A stretch of 64,000 bases of DNA from Marinomonas vulgaris. Its GTDB lineage: Bacteria; Pseudomonadota; Gammaproteobacteria; Pseudomonadales; Marinomonadaceae. The position numbers and the translations under genes were made by a program. How positions within the stretch are numbered: position 1 is the stretch's first letter; each line of letters opens with the position of its first letter. The notes below the pieces were generated by a model, which was not told where the DNA came from, searched no databases, and saw nothing but the letters and a program-made list of their open reading frames with translations. Where the stretch lies: positions 186,001-250,000 of the forward strand of contig NZ_JAGSSV010000002.1 of NCBI RefSeq assembly GCF_018145875.1. The letters are read 5' to 3'. Shown in pieces: positions 7,753-16,411 of the stretch.

Positions 7753-9720
7753 TTATTCGGTACGGAATCGTGCCACCATAGAGTGTAACTCTTTGCTCAA
7801 TACATCTTGTTTGTGGCATAGGTCAGCCACATCCCCAGAGATGCTCGACACACGATGTGCAGATTGGCTGATGGTGTTGATGTTTTCGTTTACCCCTTCC
7901 GTGACCGCGCGCTGCTCTTCGGCGGAGGCTGCGGTTTGCATGGTCATATCGCGCATTTGCTTAACGACTTCTTCGATTTTTTCGAAGGATTCCAGTGCTT
8001 GGCTGGATAAGTCGATGGCACTTTCTGACTCAGCCACGCTGGTCAACATGGAATCCGACGCTTGTTTGGTGCGGTTTGCCAGTAGGCCAAGAATGTGGCT
8101 GATTTGCTCTGTGGATTCTTGAGTACGCCCTGCAAGGGTTCGTACTTCGTCTGCGACAACAGCAAAGCCGCGACCTTGCTCACCCGCTCGGGCGGCTTCA
8201 ATAGCCGCGTTTAGCGCCAATAGATTGGTTTGCTCAGCAATCCCTTGAATCGTCGATAAGATTTGATTGATATTGCTGGTTTCTTTCTGCAAATCACTAA
8301 TGATCTGATTAGACTCTTTTAATCGGGAACCTAAACGATTGACCCCATCTGCGCTGTTTTTCAATAAAGCTTTGCCCGCGATAGTAGTTTCTAGGCCTTG
8401 CTCAGAAAACTGAGCAGAATTGGCACAACTCTCCGCCGCTTCATTAGAGGCAATCAGCATTTGCTGACCGGCTTCAGCAATTAGCTCAATAGATTGAAGT
8501 TGCTCAGTTGCAGATTTGGCTACATCGCTTGCTTTTGAGGATGTGTCTGCCGCGGCTTGTTCCATTTGCACACTGGACTGCTTGATACCCAACATGAGTT
8601 TACGAGTAGACTCAATAAACTGATTAAACCAGTTCGATAAGGTGCCAGTTTCATCGTTAGTATCGATTGTAATTTTAGACGTTAAATCGCCTTCACCTTC
8701 TGCCAAGGTGCGCAAATGCATCGATACCGATTGAATCGGTGTGATTAGGTTTCGTGCCATAAAGAAGGCTAATGCGCCAAACACAATTAATAGCAGTACG
8801 CACACAATCAATGTTGTCTTGATCAGCTCAACCGTACTGGCGTAGATTTCAGCCGCAGGCATGAGGCCGATAAACTTCCACTTTAAATTTGGCGATGTCA
8901 TGATGTTGGCATAGTAATCTTTACCATCCATCGTGAAATTAATCATCCCTGAATCAGTGTTGGCAATGGCTGTGTAGGCTTTGCCTGGAATGTCTTTTAG
9001 ATTTTTAAAGTTATTATCCGGATGCAAGGGATCAACGAGCACAGTACCTGTGTTTTCAATCACCATGATACTGCCAGATTCACCAAGCTGGGTCTTGGCT
9101 GCCATTTCAGTCAAGGTTTTAATCGACACATCAACCGCAACAACACCACCTATCTCGCTCCCCTTGTTGTAGGTTTGAACGGCTGAAATGTAAACGGCGT
9201 CATCAGGTTCCCAGTAGTAGGCCTCTCGAAGCATGACTTCACCAGGATTTTCGAGCGCTTTTTTATACCAATCTCTCTCAACTGGAGACCATTCTGCATA
9301 TTCGTAGGTGCCTGGCCATTCAGAGTAGCCATTGGTTTTGTCACCAAGATAAACGTACACTAAATTGGGGTTATTGGTGCCAATTGCTTTAAATAGGTTG
9401 TAAAGACCTGCTTCCCGACCACCGTTTTGCATCGCGACCTTGCTAGGCGCTTTGCCTATAATATCCGCATAAGATGTTAAAGGCGGCGCATCTTTGGCGG
9501 TGACTTTATCGCTGTCGGCAATAAATCCTATTAGGTATTTCGTATCATTCATGAATTGAACAAAGGTTTCTTCGACAGCGCCTAACGTTTGTGCACTGTT
9601 TTTAGAGAAGCTGTTTAGTGCTTGATCTGAGGAGAAAAAAGCCGTGATGGAGCTCACAATGAGCACAGGCAAGAGCGTAGCAACCGAAAATGCAACCAGT
9701 AATTTCGTTTTGATTTTCAT
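7753..9720 (-). CDS. Methyl-accepting chemotaxis protein with dCache periplasmic domain
   Basis: 655 residues. TM1 (about 8-30), a periplasmic double-Cache domain (about 35-290), TM2 (about 297-318), HAMP (about 320-375) and a long cytoplasmic signalling coiled coil. The hairpin contains the near-invariant [20 protein letters not shown] signature. The distal Cache module has RDWYKKA and a later VAVDVS, resembling the R-x-W-Y ... D amino-acid-binding motif, but the upstream Tyr of that motif is Trp here, so an amino-acid ligand is only possible. It signals through CheA/CheW to flagella. No che genes are nearby. There is no C-terminal CheR-docking pentapeptide; the protein ends VARFRTE. Confidence 0.95.
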   Translation of the reverse strand: MKIKTKLLVAFSVATLLPVLIVSSITAFFSSDQALNSFSKNSAQTLGAVEETFVQFMNDTKYLIGFIADSDKVTAKDAPPLTSYADIIGKAPSKVAMQNGGREAGLYNLFKAIGTNNPNLVYVYLGDKTNGYSEWPGTYEYAEWSPVERDWYKKALENPGEVMLREAYYWEPDDAVYISAVQTYNKGSEIGGVVAVDVSIKTLTEMAAKTQLGESGSIMVIENTGTVLVDPLHPDNNFKNLKDIPGKAYTAIANTDSGMINFTMDGKDYYANIMTSPNLKWKFIGLMPAAEIYASTVELIKTTLIVCVLLLIVFGALAFFMARNLITPIQSVSMHLRTLAEGEGDLTSKITIDTNDETGTLSNWFNQFIESTRKLMLGIKQSSVQMEQAAADTSSKASDVAKSATEQLQSIELIAEAGQQMLIASNEAAESCANSAQFSEQGLETTIAGKALLKNSADGVNRLGSRLKESNQIISDLQKETSNINQILSTIQGIAEQTNLLALNAAIEAARAGEQGRGFAVVADEVRTLAGRTQESTEQISHILGLLANRTKQASDSMLTSVAESESAIDLSSQALESFEKIEEVVKQMRDMTMQTAASAEEQRAVTEGVNENINTISQSAHRVSSISGDVADLCHKQDVLSKELHSMVARFRTE

Positions 9721-9816
9721 GATTTATACCCAATGGTTCTTAAGATCTATCATTAGGAAACATGATTATTTCCTATTTAAATAAATATAACGCAATACAC
9801 TGTGAGAAATGATATT

Positions 9817-9849
9817 AATAAGGACAAATTTGATTTTTTCGTCCTTATT
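9817..9849. repeat. 9-bp inverted repeat between VC0807-family and chemoreceptor genes
   Basis: AATAAGGAC (9817-9825) and GTCCTTATT (9841-9849) are perfect complements around a 15-nt T-rich loop. It may be a weak terminator for the upstream minus-strand gene or an element of the chemoreceptor promoter. The evidence does not decide between these. Confidence 0.4.
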
Positions 9850-9871
9850 TGGTTGTTATCTTTTGTGGAGT

Positions 9872-10567
9872 TTATTTTTTAATCAGCAGATCTTCTAGCT
9901 TCAAACCTGTTGCTTGTTTAATGCTGCGCAGTAGGTAGTAAAAAATAGCCATCATCATCACCATGGAAGGAATGGCGATCATAGGGTAACTGTATAGGGT
10001 CATTTGCCCTAACTCCTCATTAAACGCTTCGGTACCGGCTGGACTGGTCACTAACCATTTTGCCAGAATGTAATTCATGGTGGCAGAAAACGCGAAAGAG
10101 CCAGTAATAAAGTAGGTGGCTGTCATCAGCCTCTTTTCAAACAGTTCTGAACTGTTATTTTCTTCGAGTTTCTGCTTTATCATCTCCACATCCATAATGG
10201 ACGCATTGAAAAATAAGGCTCTGACCAAGGGGTAGGGGGTAAAGGTTGAGATTAAAACCGCCACGCCAATAATCGCAGGAATTGCTGCTTCTTTAATCGC
10301 GAGCCATTTATTGTCTAACTCGAATAAACCAATGCTACCAGTTAAAAATACGCTGACGATGCCTAGTAAAGCGATAAAGTTAAACTTTTTATATTTGATT
10401 AATTCGAACACACCCCAGCCAAAAGGAAAGGCCAGCGCCAACATAAGACCACCGCTTACGCCTAAAGCGTCTTCACCACTGAGCTTCATCAAAATAAAAG
10501 AAGGTAAAATGACGCTGACAATTAAGTCAACCATAGGACGTGGTTTGTGAGTAGGGGGGTTATTCAT
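9872..10567 (-). CDS. VC0807-family integral membrane protein
   Basis: The open frame reaches 10606, but the ATG at 10567 (MNNPPTHKPRPMVDLIVSVILPSFILM) is preferred because a GGAAA lies upstream and the longer N-terminus is not hydrophobic. The resulting ~231 residues contain about six membrane segments (around 15-32, 35-52, 62-85, 94-115, 148-170 and 195-215). The pattern of a polar KPRP lead, an FPFGWGVFELIKYKK loop and a central cytoplasmic helix rich in Glu and Lys resembles the VC0807 family, whose function is unknown. It appears monocistronic. Confidence 0.75.
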   Translation of the reverse strand: MNNPPTHKPRPMVDLIVSVILPSFILMKLSGEDALGVSGGLMLALAFPFGWGVFELIKYKKFNFIALLGIVSVFLTGSIGLFELDNKWLAIKEAAIPAIIGVAVLISTFTPYPLVRALFFNASIMDVEMIKQKLEENNSSELFEKRLMTATYFITGSFAFSATMNYILAKWLVTSPAGTEAFNEELGQMTLYSYPMIAIPSMVMMMAIFYYLLRSIKQATGLKLEDLLIKK

Positions 10568-10815
10568 AATAAAACGTTTCCAAAAAAGTTCAGGGGTACA
10601 GGGCAACTATCATAGAGCAAAAAATACCATAAGTTACAGAGTATCTATGAGTTTTTCTCGTCAAAATTAAGGGGTTAAAAGGTATTCAATGATTTTACTG
10701 TAAAAATGCTGTGCTGCGGCCGTCATTGGTTTCTTGAATAAAGCCAATAGCTTGATAAGTAAGCTTAATCTCAATATATTAGATGAACCTTAATTAACTT
10801 CTATGAGAGTACATC

Positions 10816-11160
10816 ATGCAATATACCCCAAAATTCCAAGCCATGGCCGATGCCGCTCAAGCCAAAGCCGAAGGCATTGAGCCAAGTTCTGTTAACGAGC
10901 GCATAGCAAATGGTGCGATTGCGCTAGACATTCGTGATCCTGATGAGCATGCGAAAAGCCACATTGAAGGTTCGTTAAACATCAGTCGCGGAAAACTAGA
11001 AATGATCGTGGAAGACAAAATTCCAGACTTAGAAACGGAAATTTTGTGCTACTGCAATGCTAATAACCGTGGCGCTTTGTCTGCCGCATCACTTAAAGAT
11101 ATGGGCTATGTAAATGCTAAATACGTGGCAGGTGGATTAAACGCGTATAAGGCGTTGTAA
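10816..11160 (+). CDS. Rhodanese-like domain protein
   Basis: 114 residues. Residues 20-114 form a single rhodanese domain: ALDIRDPDEHAKSHIEGSLNI is the conserved first half and YVAGGLNAYK the C-terminal signature. The active-site loop reads Cys80-N-A-N-N-R-G instead of the usual C-R-x-G-x-R-S. The nucleophile position and the Arg are kept, the loop Gly is replaced by Asn, and a second Cys (Cys78) sits two residues before. It could transfer sulfane sulfur or bind other thiophilic groups. There is no signal peptide, so it is cytoplasmic. A strong terminator follows. Confidence 0.88.
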   Translation: MQYTPKFQAMADAAQAKAEGIEPSSVNERIANGAIALDIRDPDEHAKSHIEGSLNISRGKLEMIVEDKIPDLETEILCYCNANNRGALSAASLKDMGYVNAKYVAGGLNAYKAL

Positions 11161-11212
11161 AAAGTCTGCTACTGGCGTTTGTTTTGCCAGCGCTAGAAAA
11201 AACACTGTTACA

Positions 11213-11247
11213 AATAAACCCCAGCTTGCTGGGGTTTATTGTTTTGT
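11213..11247. terminator. Bidirectional terminator between rhodanese and dienelactone hydrolase genes
   Basis: AATAAACCCCAGC (11213-11225) pairs perfectly with GCTGGGGTTTATT (11228-11240) around a 2-nt centre, followed by GTTTTGTT. It lies between convergent genes. Confidence 0.9.
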
Positions 11248-11250
11248 TAT

Positions 11251-11994
11251 TTAAGCTTTGTGAAGTGTCCGTTGGAATAGCGCGACTGCTTTTGCGTAGC
11301 ATTCAAGTGCCAATGCAGGGTCGTACCTATCACCTTCATCACGCATAAAGGCGTGTTGTCCGTTTACTTCTTGCCAAGTGAAATTGCGGTTCGTGTCGAT
11401 CAATTGCTGGTAGATTTTTTGGCGGCCTTCGGTCGGAACATGAGGGTCTTGCTTACCCCACACAAGAGCGATTTCCCCTTGAATGTCTTTAGTGCGCATA
11501 AAAGAATCGTTACCTTCTTGGCATGGTATAGTGTTGGAGTGAATGTCCGTGGCATACAAGCAGAAAGCCGCTTGGATTCGAGGGTTTAACGCCGCGCGGT
11601 AGGCCAAATGTCCGCCTAAACACACACCCATACTGCCAAATTGTCCTGTGCAATAGGTCTTTTGTTCGAAATATTCGATCATGGCTATTGTGTCACTGTC
11701 GTGTGCTTCCAGTGTTTTGGTGAATTTATCGGCGTTACCCTTATCTTTCCCTGCATCGTCATAACCCAGCACTGTGCCGATTGGGTTTAGTTCGTGGAAC
11801 ACTTCGGGCACAATGACCACAAAACCATGGCCTGCCATGATAGCGGCTGAGCGCGCAATGGGCGCAGTTTGTTGGAAAATTTCAGAATAGAAAAAGACGC
11901 AAGGGAATTTACCCTCTGCTTGAGGGCGATAAACGGTGCAGCGCATAGTGCCTGTTGGGGTGTCGATGTCTTGATCGTGACGTTGAATGATCAT
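11251..11994 (-). CDS. Dienelactone hydrolase family protein
   Basis: 247 residues, alpha/beta hydrolase. Cys125 lies in the nucleophile elbow GVCLGG, Asp183 in WGKQDPHVP and His214 in NGQHAFMRDE, forming the Cys-Asp-His triad of dienelactone hydrolases. Glu38 (FYSEIF) matches the glutamate that activates the Cys. Characterised relatives hydrolyse dienelactone in chlorocatechol degradation, but no aromatic-degradation genes are nearby, so the substrate is unknown. The gene is divergent from the glycosyltransferase gene, 52 bp away. Confidence 0.92.
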   Translation of the reverse strand: MIIQRHDQDIDTPTGTMRCTVYRPQAEGKFPCVFFYSEIFQQTAPIARSAAIMAGHGFVVIVPEVFHELNPIGTVLGYDDAGKDKGNADKFTKTLEAHDSDTIAMIEYFEQKTYCTGQFGSMGVCLGGHLAYRAALNPRIQAAFCLYATDIHSNTIPCQEGNDSFMRTKDIQGEIALVWGKQDPHVPTEGRQKIYQQLIDTNRNFTWQEVNGQHAFMRDEGDRYDPALALECYAKAVALFQRTLHKA

Positions 11995-12046
11995 GGTTTT
12001 CCTTAAAGAAATGTAATTTTCCTACATAATAGGCGAGCTGCCATGG

Positions 12047-13231
12047 ATGAGCCAGCCACAAAAGCACATTTTACCGACTAAATTTTTTGCAAATAACAAA
12101 GAGAACCCTGTGCGAATTTTATTGATCAGTGCCTACGAAGCCAGCAGTCACAAAGCGTGGTCTGATACCTTAATGACGGGGTTAAATCAGCACGAATGGA
12201 CCTATTTGTCTTTGCCAGCGCGACATTTTGCGTGGCGCATTCGCGGGAATGCCATGAGTTTTGCTTTTGACCCTCAGAATAAACCCACATTAGACGCTGG
12301 TTACGACCTGGTTATCGCCACCTCGATGACCGACGTGGTCGGCTTGAAAGCCTTTTGTCCCGCTTTGCAGTCCCTTCCGTGGTTGCTGTATTTTCATGAA
12401 AATCAATTTGCTTACCCTGCCAACGACAAACAGCAAGGCTTGGTAGAGATGCAAATGGTGACTTTGTACAGTGCGTTGGCGGCTGATCAATGTGTCTTTA
12501 ACAGCGTGTTTAATAAACACACATTTTTTGCCGGTGCGCGAGCGTTACTGAAAAAGCTGCCCGATTTTGTGTCGCCAAGCTGGCTTGATAAAGTGGAATC
12601 TAAAGCCGATGTGTTGCCTGTGCCTTTAGAAATACCTCAAGCTACCCTGTCGTCCCCATTTGCTCCAAACTCAATACCAAACATAGAGTCACCGATTAAA
12701 CTCGTCTGGTCGGCACGTTGGGAATTCGACAAAGGCCCAGAGCGTCTCTTCGCCATTCTCAAGGAATTGCAGCGACGAGGGGTTAAGTTTGAAATAGCTA
12801 TTTTGGGAGAACAATTTCGCACCACGCCGCCAATATTTGCACAAATACACGCTGAGTTTAGCGACCAAATCTCCCAATTTGGCTTTGCCCCCAGCCGGGC
12901 GGATTATCTGTCGTTTTTATCCTCGTCTCACATGGTGCTGTCCACGGCATTGCATGAATTTCAAGGTTTGTCCGTACTTGAAGCCGTCGCGTTAGGCTGT
13001 CTGCCCGTGCTGCCTAACAGACAGGTATACCCAGAATTGTTTGAGCCGCCATTTCTCTATCAAAGTCACATTGAAGACATAGCGCAGGAAGCCAAAGGGG
13101 CGGTAGACCGGATACTTGAGTTATCGTCAGCACCACTACGTAAGCCAGATGTCGCCCATTATTACGCTGAAAATTTGCTGCTGAAATACGACGTTTTACT
13201 GCAACAGCTGACGACACAAGGAGCCAGTTGA
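12047..13231 (+). CDS. GTDC1/QTMAN-like glycosyltransferase (probable tRNA-queuosine mannosyltransferase)
   Basis: 394 residues, GT-B fold of GT4 type. The N-terminal domain (about 22-195) matches the DUF3524 family that includes human GTDC1/QTMAN: the LLISAYEASSHKAW, LPARHFAWRIRG, YFHENQFAYP and CVFNSVFN blocks are characteristic. The C-terminal domain has SARWEFDKGPE and HEFQGLSVLEAVALGCLPVLP, the usual donor-sugar region. The eukaryotic relative mannosylates queuosine at position 34 of tRNA-Asp from GDP-mannose. The same role is plausible here but unproven. GTG at 12110 is an alternative start closer to the conserved core. The stop overlaps the next gene by 4 nt. Confidence 0.85.
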   Translation: MSQPQKHILPTKFFANNKENPVRILLISAYEASSHKAWSDTLMTGLNQHEWTYLSLPARHFAWRIRGNAMSFAFDPQNKPTLDAGYDLVIATSMTDVVGLKAFCPALQSLPWLLYFHENQFAYPANDKQQGLVEMQMVTLYSALAADQCVFNSVFNKHTFFAGARALLKKLPDFVSPSWLDKVESKADVLPVPLEIPQATLSSPFAPNSIPNIESPIKLVWSARWEFDKGPERLFAILKELQRRGVKFEIAILGEQFRTTPPIFAQIHAEFSDQISQFGFAPSRADYLSFLSSSHMVLSTALHEFQGLSVLEAVALGCLPVLPNRQVYPELFEPPFLYQSHIEDIAQEAKGAVDRILELSSAPLRKPDVAHYYAENLLLKYDVLLQQLTTQGAS

Positions 13232-13968
13232 TGATGTTTTCTTTGTCGTATGGTCGTGTTTATTTACCGGTTTTTTTCGTGCTTTGGCTTGGGTTATTGT
13301 TAGACAGCGACACCATGGCGATGCGTATAGAACAAGGCCAATCGATCACCAATGGCTTGGTGTTGGCGTGCTTTGTTTGGGTATATTGGCAAGTCAGCCA
13401 TAGAATTAAAAAGTTGATGCTCTACGGCGTCGGCCTCGCATACCTTGGGGAAGTCGTATTTGCACTCTGGTTGGGTATGTATGAGTACCGGCTCGGCAAT
13501 GTGCCTTTTTATGTGCCACTTGGGCACAGCTTGGTTTACGCCGCGGTATTTTATCTCCATAAAGAAAGGTGTGTTCAAAAGTACAAAAAGCCGTTGACCA
13601 CCATTTTGTATGGCGTAATGGTGGTCTATTCGAGCCTTTGGTTATGGCTTGATCAAGACCGTTTTGGCTTTTTATGTACCTTGGTTATTCTGTTATTGCT
13701 AAGAAAGAAAACCGGCTATGAACTCTTCTTTCTTATCATGTTTTTTATGGTGGTGTACCTAGAACTCTTAGGAACGTATTTTGGCAGCTGGACATGGCCA
13801 GATACTTGGTTTGCAACCGTGTCATTTATCACCAGCAGCAACCCACCCAGCGGCATCAGCATGTTTTATTTTGGCTTCGACATTGGCTGTTTGTGGCTTT
13901 ATAAACAATTCAACAAACCACAGTGGCATCGAATGAAACGACTCAGAGCTCTGAAGCGCGCTGTATAA
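13228..13968 (+). CDS. Polytopic membrane protein of unknown function
   Basis: 246 residues with about seven hydrophobic segments and few charges outside the ends. Conserved-looking polar spots within the membrane part include GNVPFYVPLGHSLVY (about 88-102), YLELLGTYFGSWTWPDTWF (about 178-196) and NPPSGIS (about 205-211). His, Glu and Tyr within such segments suggest a catalytic or transport site rather than a simple anchor. I do not recognise the family. The ATG overlaps the stop of the queuosine-mannosyltransferase-like gene by 4 nt, so the two are translationally coupled and probably functionally linked. It might handle a lipid or sugar donor, but that is conjecture. Confidence 0.8.
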   Translation: MMMFSLSYGRVYLPVFFVLWLGLLLDSDTMAMRIEQGQSITNGLVLACFVWVYWQVSHRIKKLMLYGVGLAYLGEVVFALWLGMYEYRLGNVPFYVPLGHSLVYAAVFYLHKERCVQKYKKPLTTILYGVMVVYSSLWLWLDQDRFGFLCTLVILLLLRKKTGYELFFLIMFFMVVYLELLGTYFGSWTWPDTWFATVSFITSSNPPSGISMFYFGFDIGCLWLYKQFNKPQWHRMKRLRALKRAV

Positions 13969-13990
13969 TTTCTTTCAACTATTTCATTTA

Positions 13991-14018
13991 AAAGCGCCAC
14001 CCAATCAGGTGGCTTTTT
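13991..14018. terminator. Terminator between the convergent membrane-protein and ynjD genes
   Basis: GCCACC (13996-14001) pairs with GGTGGC (14008-14013), flanked by AAAA and TTTTT. The stem covers the last bases of the minus-strand ATPase gene. Confidence 0.8.
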
Positions 14019-14640
14019 CCAGTTCCAAACACTTGCCTTGCATGGCTTTGGCGTCTTCTGAATCGTGAGTAACCAGTAATGCAGGGATGTTGGCGTGGCG
14101 TATTTCGGCCAGCACGAAGGCGCGCACGTCCCGTCGTAGGGCGGGGTCGAGTTTGCTAAAAGGCTCGTCTAGCAGCAGATAATCTGGTTTTGAAAGCAAG
14201 GTACGAAGTAAGGCGACACGGGCTTGTTGTCCGCCAGATAATTCCTTCGGCAGTGCGTTGGCTTTGTCGGGTATGCCGAGCTTTTCCAGCGCCTGTTGCG
14301 CCATTTTGTGGCGCTGCTCAGGTGGAATGTCTTCGGCAATGGCAAACAGTAGGTTTTCCAAAATGCTCATGTGTGGAAACAGCAAGGGCATCTGCTGCAA
14401 CAAGCCGACTCGCCTAGCCGTCGTAGGCTTACCGTGAAGCGCCGTATCATTCAAAAAGGCTTCCCCTGTCGCGGTGAGGCTTTGGTGTAAAGTGCCACTC
14501 AAAAAGTGCAACAAGCTGGATTTACCAATACCGCTTGGCCCCATAATGGACAGCACCTGGCCATTGTCGATGTCGAAACTCACGTGTTGAATCAGTCGTT
14601 TATCTTTAAGGGATAAGCAGAAGTCTTTTACGATTAGCAC
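14005..14640 (-). CDS. ynjD: ABC transporter ATPase, YnjD-like
   Basis: 211 residues. Walker A GPSGIGKSS (about 34-42), signature LSGGQQARVALLR, Walker B DYLLLDEPFSKLD and an H-loop VTHDSED. It is short, like E. coli YnjD and the thiamine-type ATPases. Its start overlaps the end of the permease gene by 7 nt. With YnjB and YnjC it should form an importer. The E. coli system has no firmly established substrate; similarity to thiamine/iron-type transporters (ThiBPQ, FbpABC) is all that can be said. Confidence 0.93.
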   Translation of the reverse strand: MLIVKDFCLSLKDKRLIQHVSFDIDNGQVLSIMGPSGIGKSSLLHFLSGTLHQSLTATGEAFLNDTALHGKPTTARRVGLLQQMPLLFPHMSILENLLFAIAEDIPPEQRHKMAQQALEKLGIPDKANALPKELSGGQQARVALLRTLLSKPDYLLLDEPFSKLDPALRRDVRAFVLAEIRHANIPALLVTHDSEDAKAMQGKCLELEKAT

Positions 14641-16385
14641 TGGGTGTCCTTTTTGAAGAAAAAGTGTTTGCTACGAATGACGCACTGTTTGATGAAGAGA
14701 CGCCATCTTGTCCAACGACGAGGAATAAATTGTGCGAGCCAAAACACCAATATGGGGAAGAAAGCTTGCAACATGGCCATGCTGCCCACTTGCTTACGAT
14801 CGCCAGAGGCAGCTTGCGCAACGGCTTCGGTAGTGAGTGTGCTGTAGCGGCCTTCGCCAGCAATGAGCGTTGGCAGGTATTGCGCAATACTGACCGAGAA
14901 ACCAATGGCGAATGCGGTAAACATCGCGGGTTTGAGCATGGCGATTTTGATGCCGAGGTAATTTCGCCAAGGCCGATAATGGATGCGGTTCGCCTGTTGC
15001 AAATAGCCTTCTTCGTAGCTCAGATAAGGGCCCTTGAGGGTTAAGTAGACATAGGGCAGCACGTACATCAGATGCAGAGCAATAATGGCACAAAGGTCGC
15101 CGTTGAGTTCCAAGTAAATCAGTAAAACATGCAAGCCAAACAAGAAGCCAATCTGCGGCAGCAAAATCGGTACATAAATCAACCAATCGAATAAATGGTT
15201 TTTCGTGTGCTGATGTTGCTTGTCCATATCCTGACGTTTGGTTTCCAGCATGATCAGGCTAATAGCGCACGCCAGTAAGGTAGACAAAAACGCGATTAAC
15301 AGCGTGTTTGTCGTGAGTTCCAGTAACAATGGGCCCGCACGTTCAAGATTGCTAAGCGTCCATTGGCTTGGCAAGGCATCGGGAAAACGCCAGCGTCGAG
15401 CCAAAGACCATATCGGCAACAATACCAGAGCAACAAAGCCATTCAGCAACGCCAATAACCCAACAATAACACCTAAGCGTAGTAAGTTGTCGCTCAAACC
15501 GGCGCGTTTGCCGTTGCTACGCTCGGAACGAGTGATTTTGCTGGTCAGTTTGTGGCTCAACTCCCAGCCTGCCAACACAGACACCACGCACAACATAAGA
15601 AATACGGCCCCAGCGCTGGCCATGAATCGCATCGACAGATCTGGGTTGTTAAACCAGCGCAATAAAGTAACCGCTAAGGTAGAGGGTGTGTTGGGGCCAA
15701 TGACCAGTGCCAAATCCACCACGGTAAGACTAAAGGCCACGACAATAAAAATCGGCAAACGCACAATAGGGTATAACTGCGGGATCAAGACTTTACGCCA
15801 CAAGGTAAAACGGCTGTAGCCAAGGGCCTGTCCTACCTGCAAGCTTTCACGAGCCTTAATGCTTTTCATGGTGGTGAGCATGACAAACAACAAATAAGGC
15901 ATTTCTTTGATCACCAAGGCGATAATCAAAGACACGCCGTAAGGGTCTTGTACGCTGATCCAATTAGGTGGTCGTTCAAATCCAGTTAACCAAGGGCTAA
16001 AAACCCGCACCAACCAGCCCGAAGGACTGAGCAAAAACAGCAAACCAATAGCGATGGCCGCATGGGGAATGGCCAACAAGGGCGACAGCAAGGCTTCTAT
16101 TTTAGTAAAAAAAGGTCGCTGATAGCCCCACGCTAACAATGATAACGCCAGCCATAAAGACAAAATAGGCGCGCCAATGCCGGTGATCAGAGTTAACTTC
16201 AGGCTGGCGTAAAACTCGCCGTGGGAAAATAAATCTCGCCATGGTGACAACGACAGTTGATATTCACCCAGTGGCGGGAAATATTGAAAGGCAGGCAATA
16301 AGGTACCGATGAGACCAATGGCAATGGGGATCATCAGTACCAAAGCCATTACCCAAGTAATAAGGCGTGTGTGAATTAGGGGCAT
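14634..16385 (-). CDS. ynjC: ABC transporter fused permease, YnjC-like
   Basis: 583 residues with about 12 membrane segments in two homologous halves, each carrying a binding-protein-dependent permease loop (about 160-215 and 430-500; YLQQANRIHYRPWRNYLGIKI in the second). Such double permeases (ThiP, FbpB, YnjC) need no second subunit. It lies 26 nt downstream of the binding-protein gene and overlaps the ATPase gene, so the three form one operon on the minus strand. Confidence 0.93.
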   Translation of the reverse strand: MPLIHTRLITWVMALVLMIPIAIGLIGTLLPAFQYFPPLGEYQLSLSPWRDLFSHGEFYASLKLTLITGIGAPILSLWLALSLLAWGYQRPFFTKIEALLSPLLAIPHAAIAIGLLFLLSPSGWLVRVFSPWLTGFERPPNWISVQDPYGVSLIIALVIKEMPYLLFVMLTTMKSIKARESLQVGQALGYSRFTLWRKVLIPQLYPIVRLPIFIVVAFSLTVVDLALVIGPNTPSTLAVTLLRWFNNPDLSMRFMASAGAVFLMLCVVSVLAGWELSHKLTSKITRSERSNGKRAGLSDNLLRLGVIVGLLALLNGFVALVLLPIWSLARRWRFPDALPSQWTLSNLERAGPLLLELTTNTLLIAFLSTLLACAISLIMLETKRQDMDKQHQHTKNHLFDWLIYVPILLPQIGFLFGLHVLLIYLELNGDLCAIIALHLMYVLPYVYLTLKGPYLSYEEGYLQQANRIHYRPWRNYLGIKIAMLKPAMFTAFAIGFSVSIAQYLPTLIAGEGRYSTLTTEAVAQAASGDRKQVGSMAMLQAFFPILVFWLAQFIPRRWTRWRLFIKQCVIRSKHFFFKKDTQC

Positions 16386-16411
16386 TTTACTTCTTAGTCA
16401 GTGGTTGGCGA

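Noticed and set aside
14664-15044. 126-codon plus-strand frame inside ynjC
   Set aside because: It overlaps a clear permease gene on the other strand; the low-complexity composition reflects the reverse of hydrophobic codons.
15238-15819. 193-codon plus-strand frame inside ynjC
   Set aside because: Long but antisense to a conserved double permease, with no domain and a biased Ser/Asn/Lys composition.
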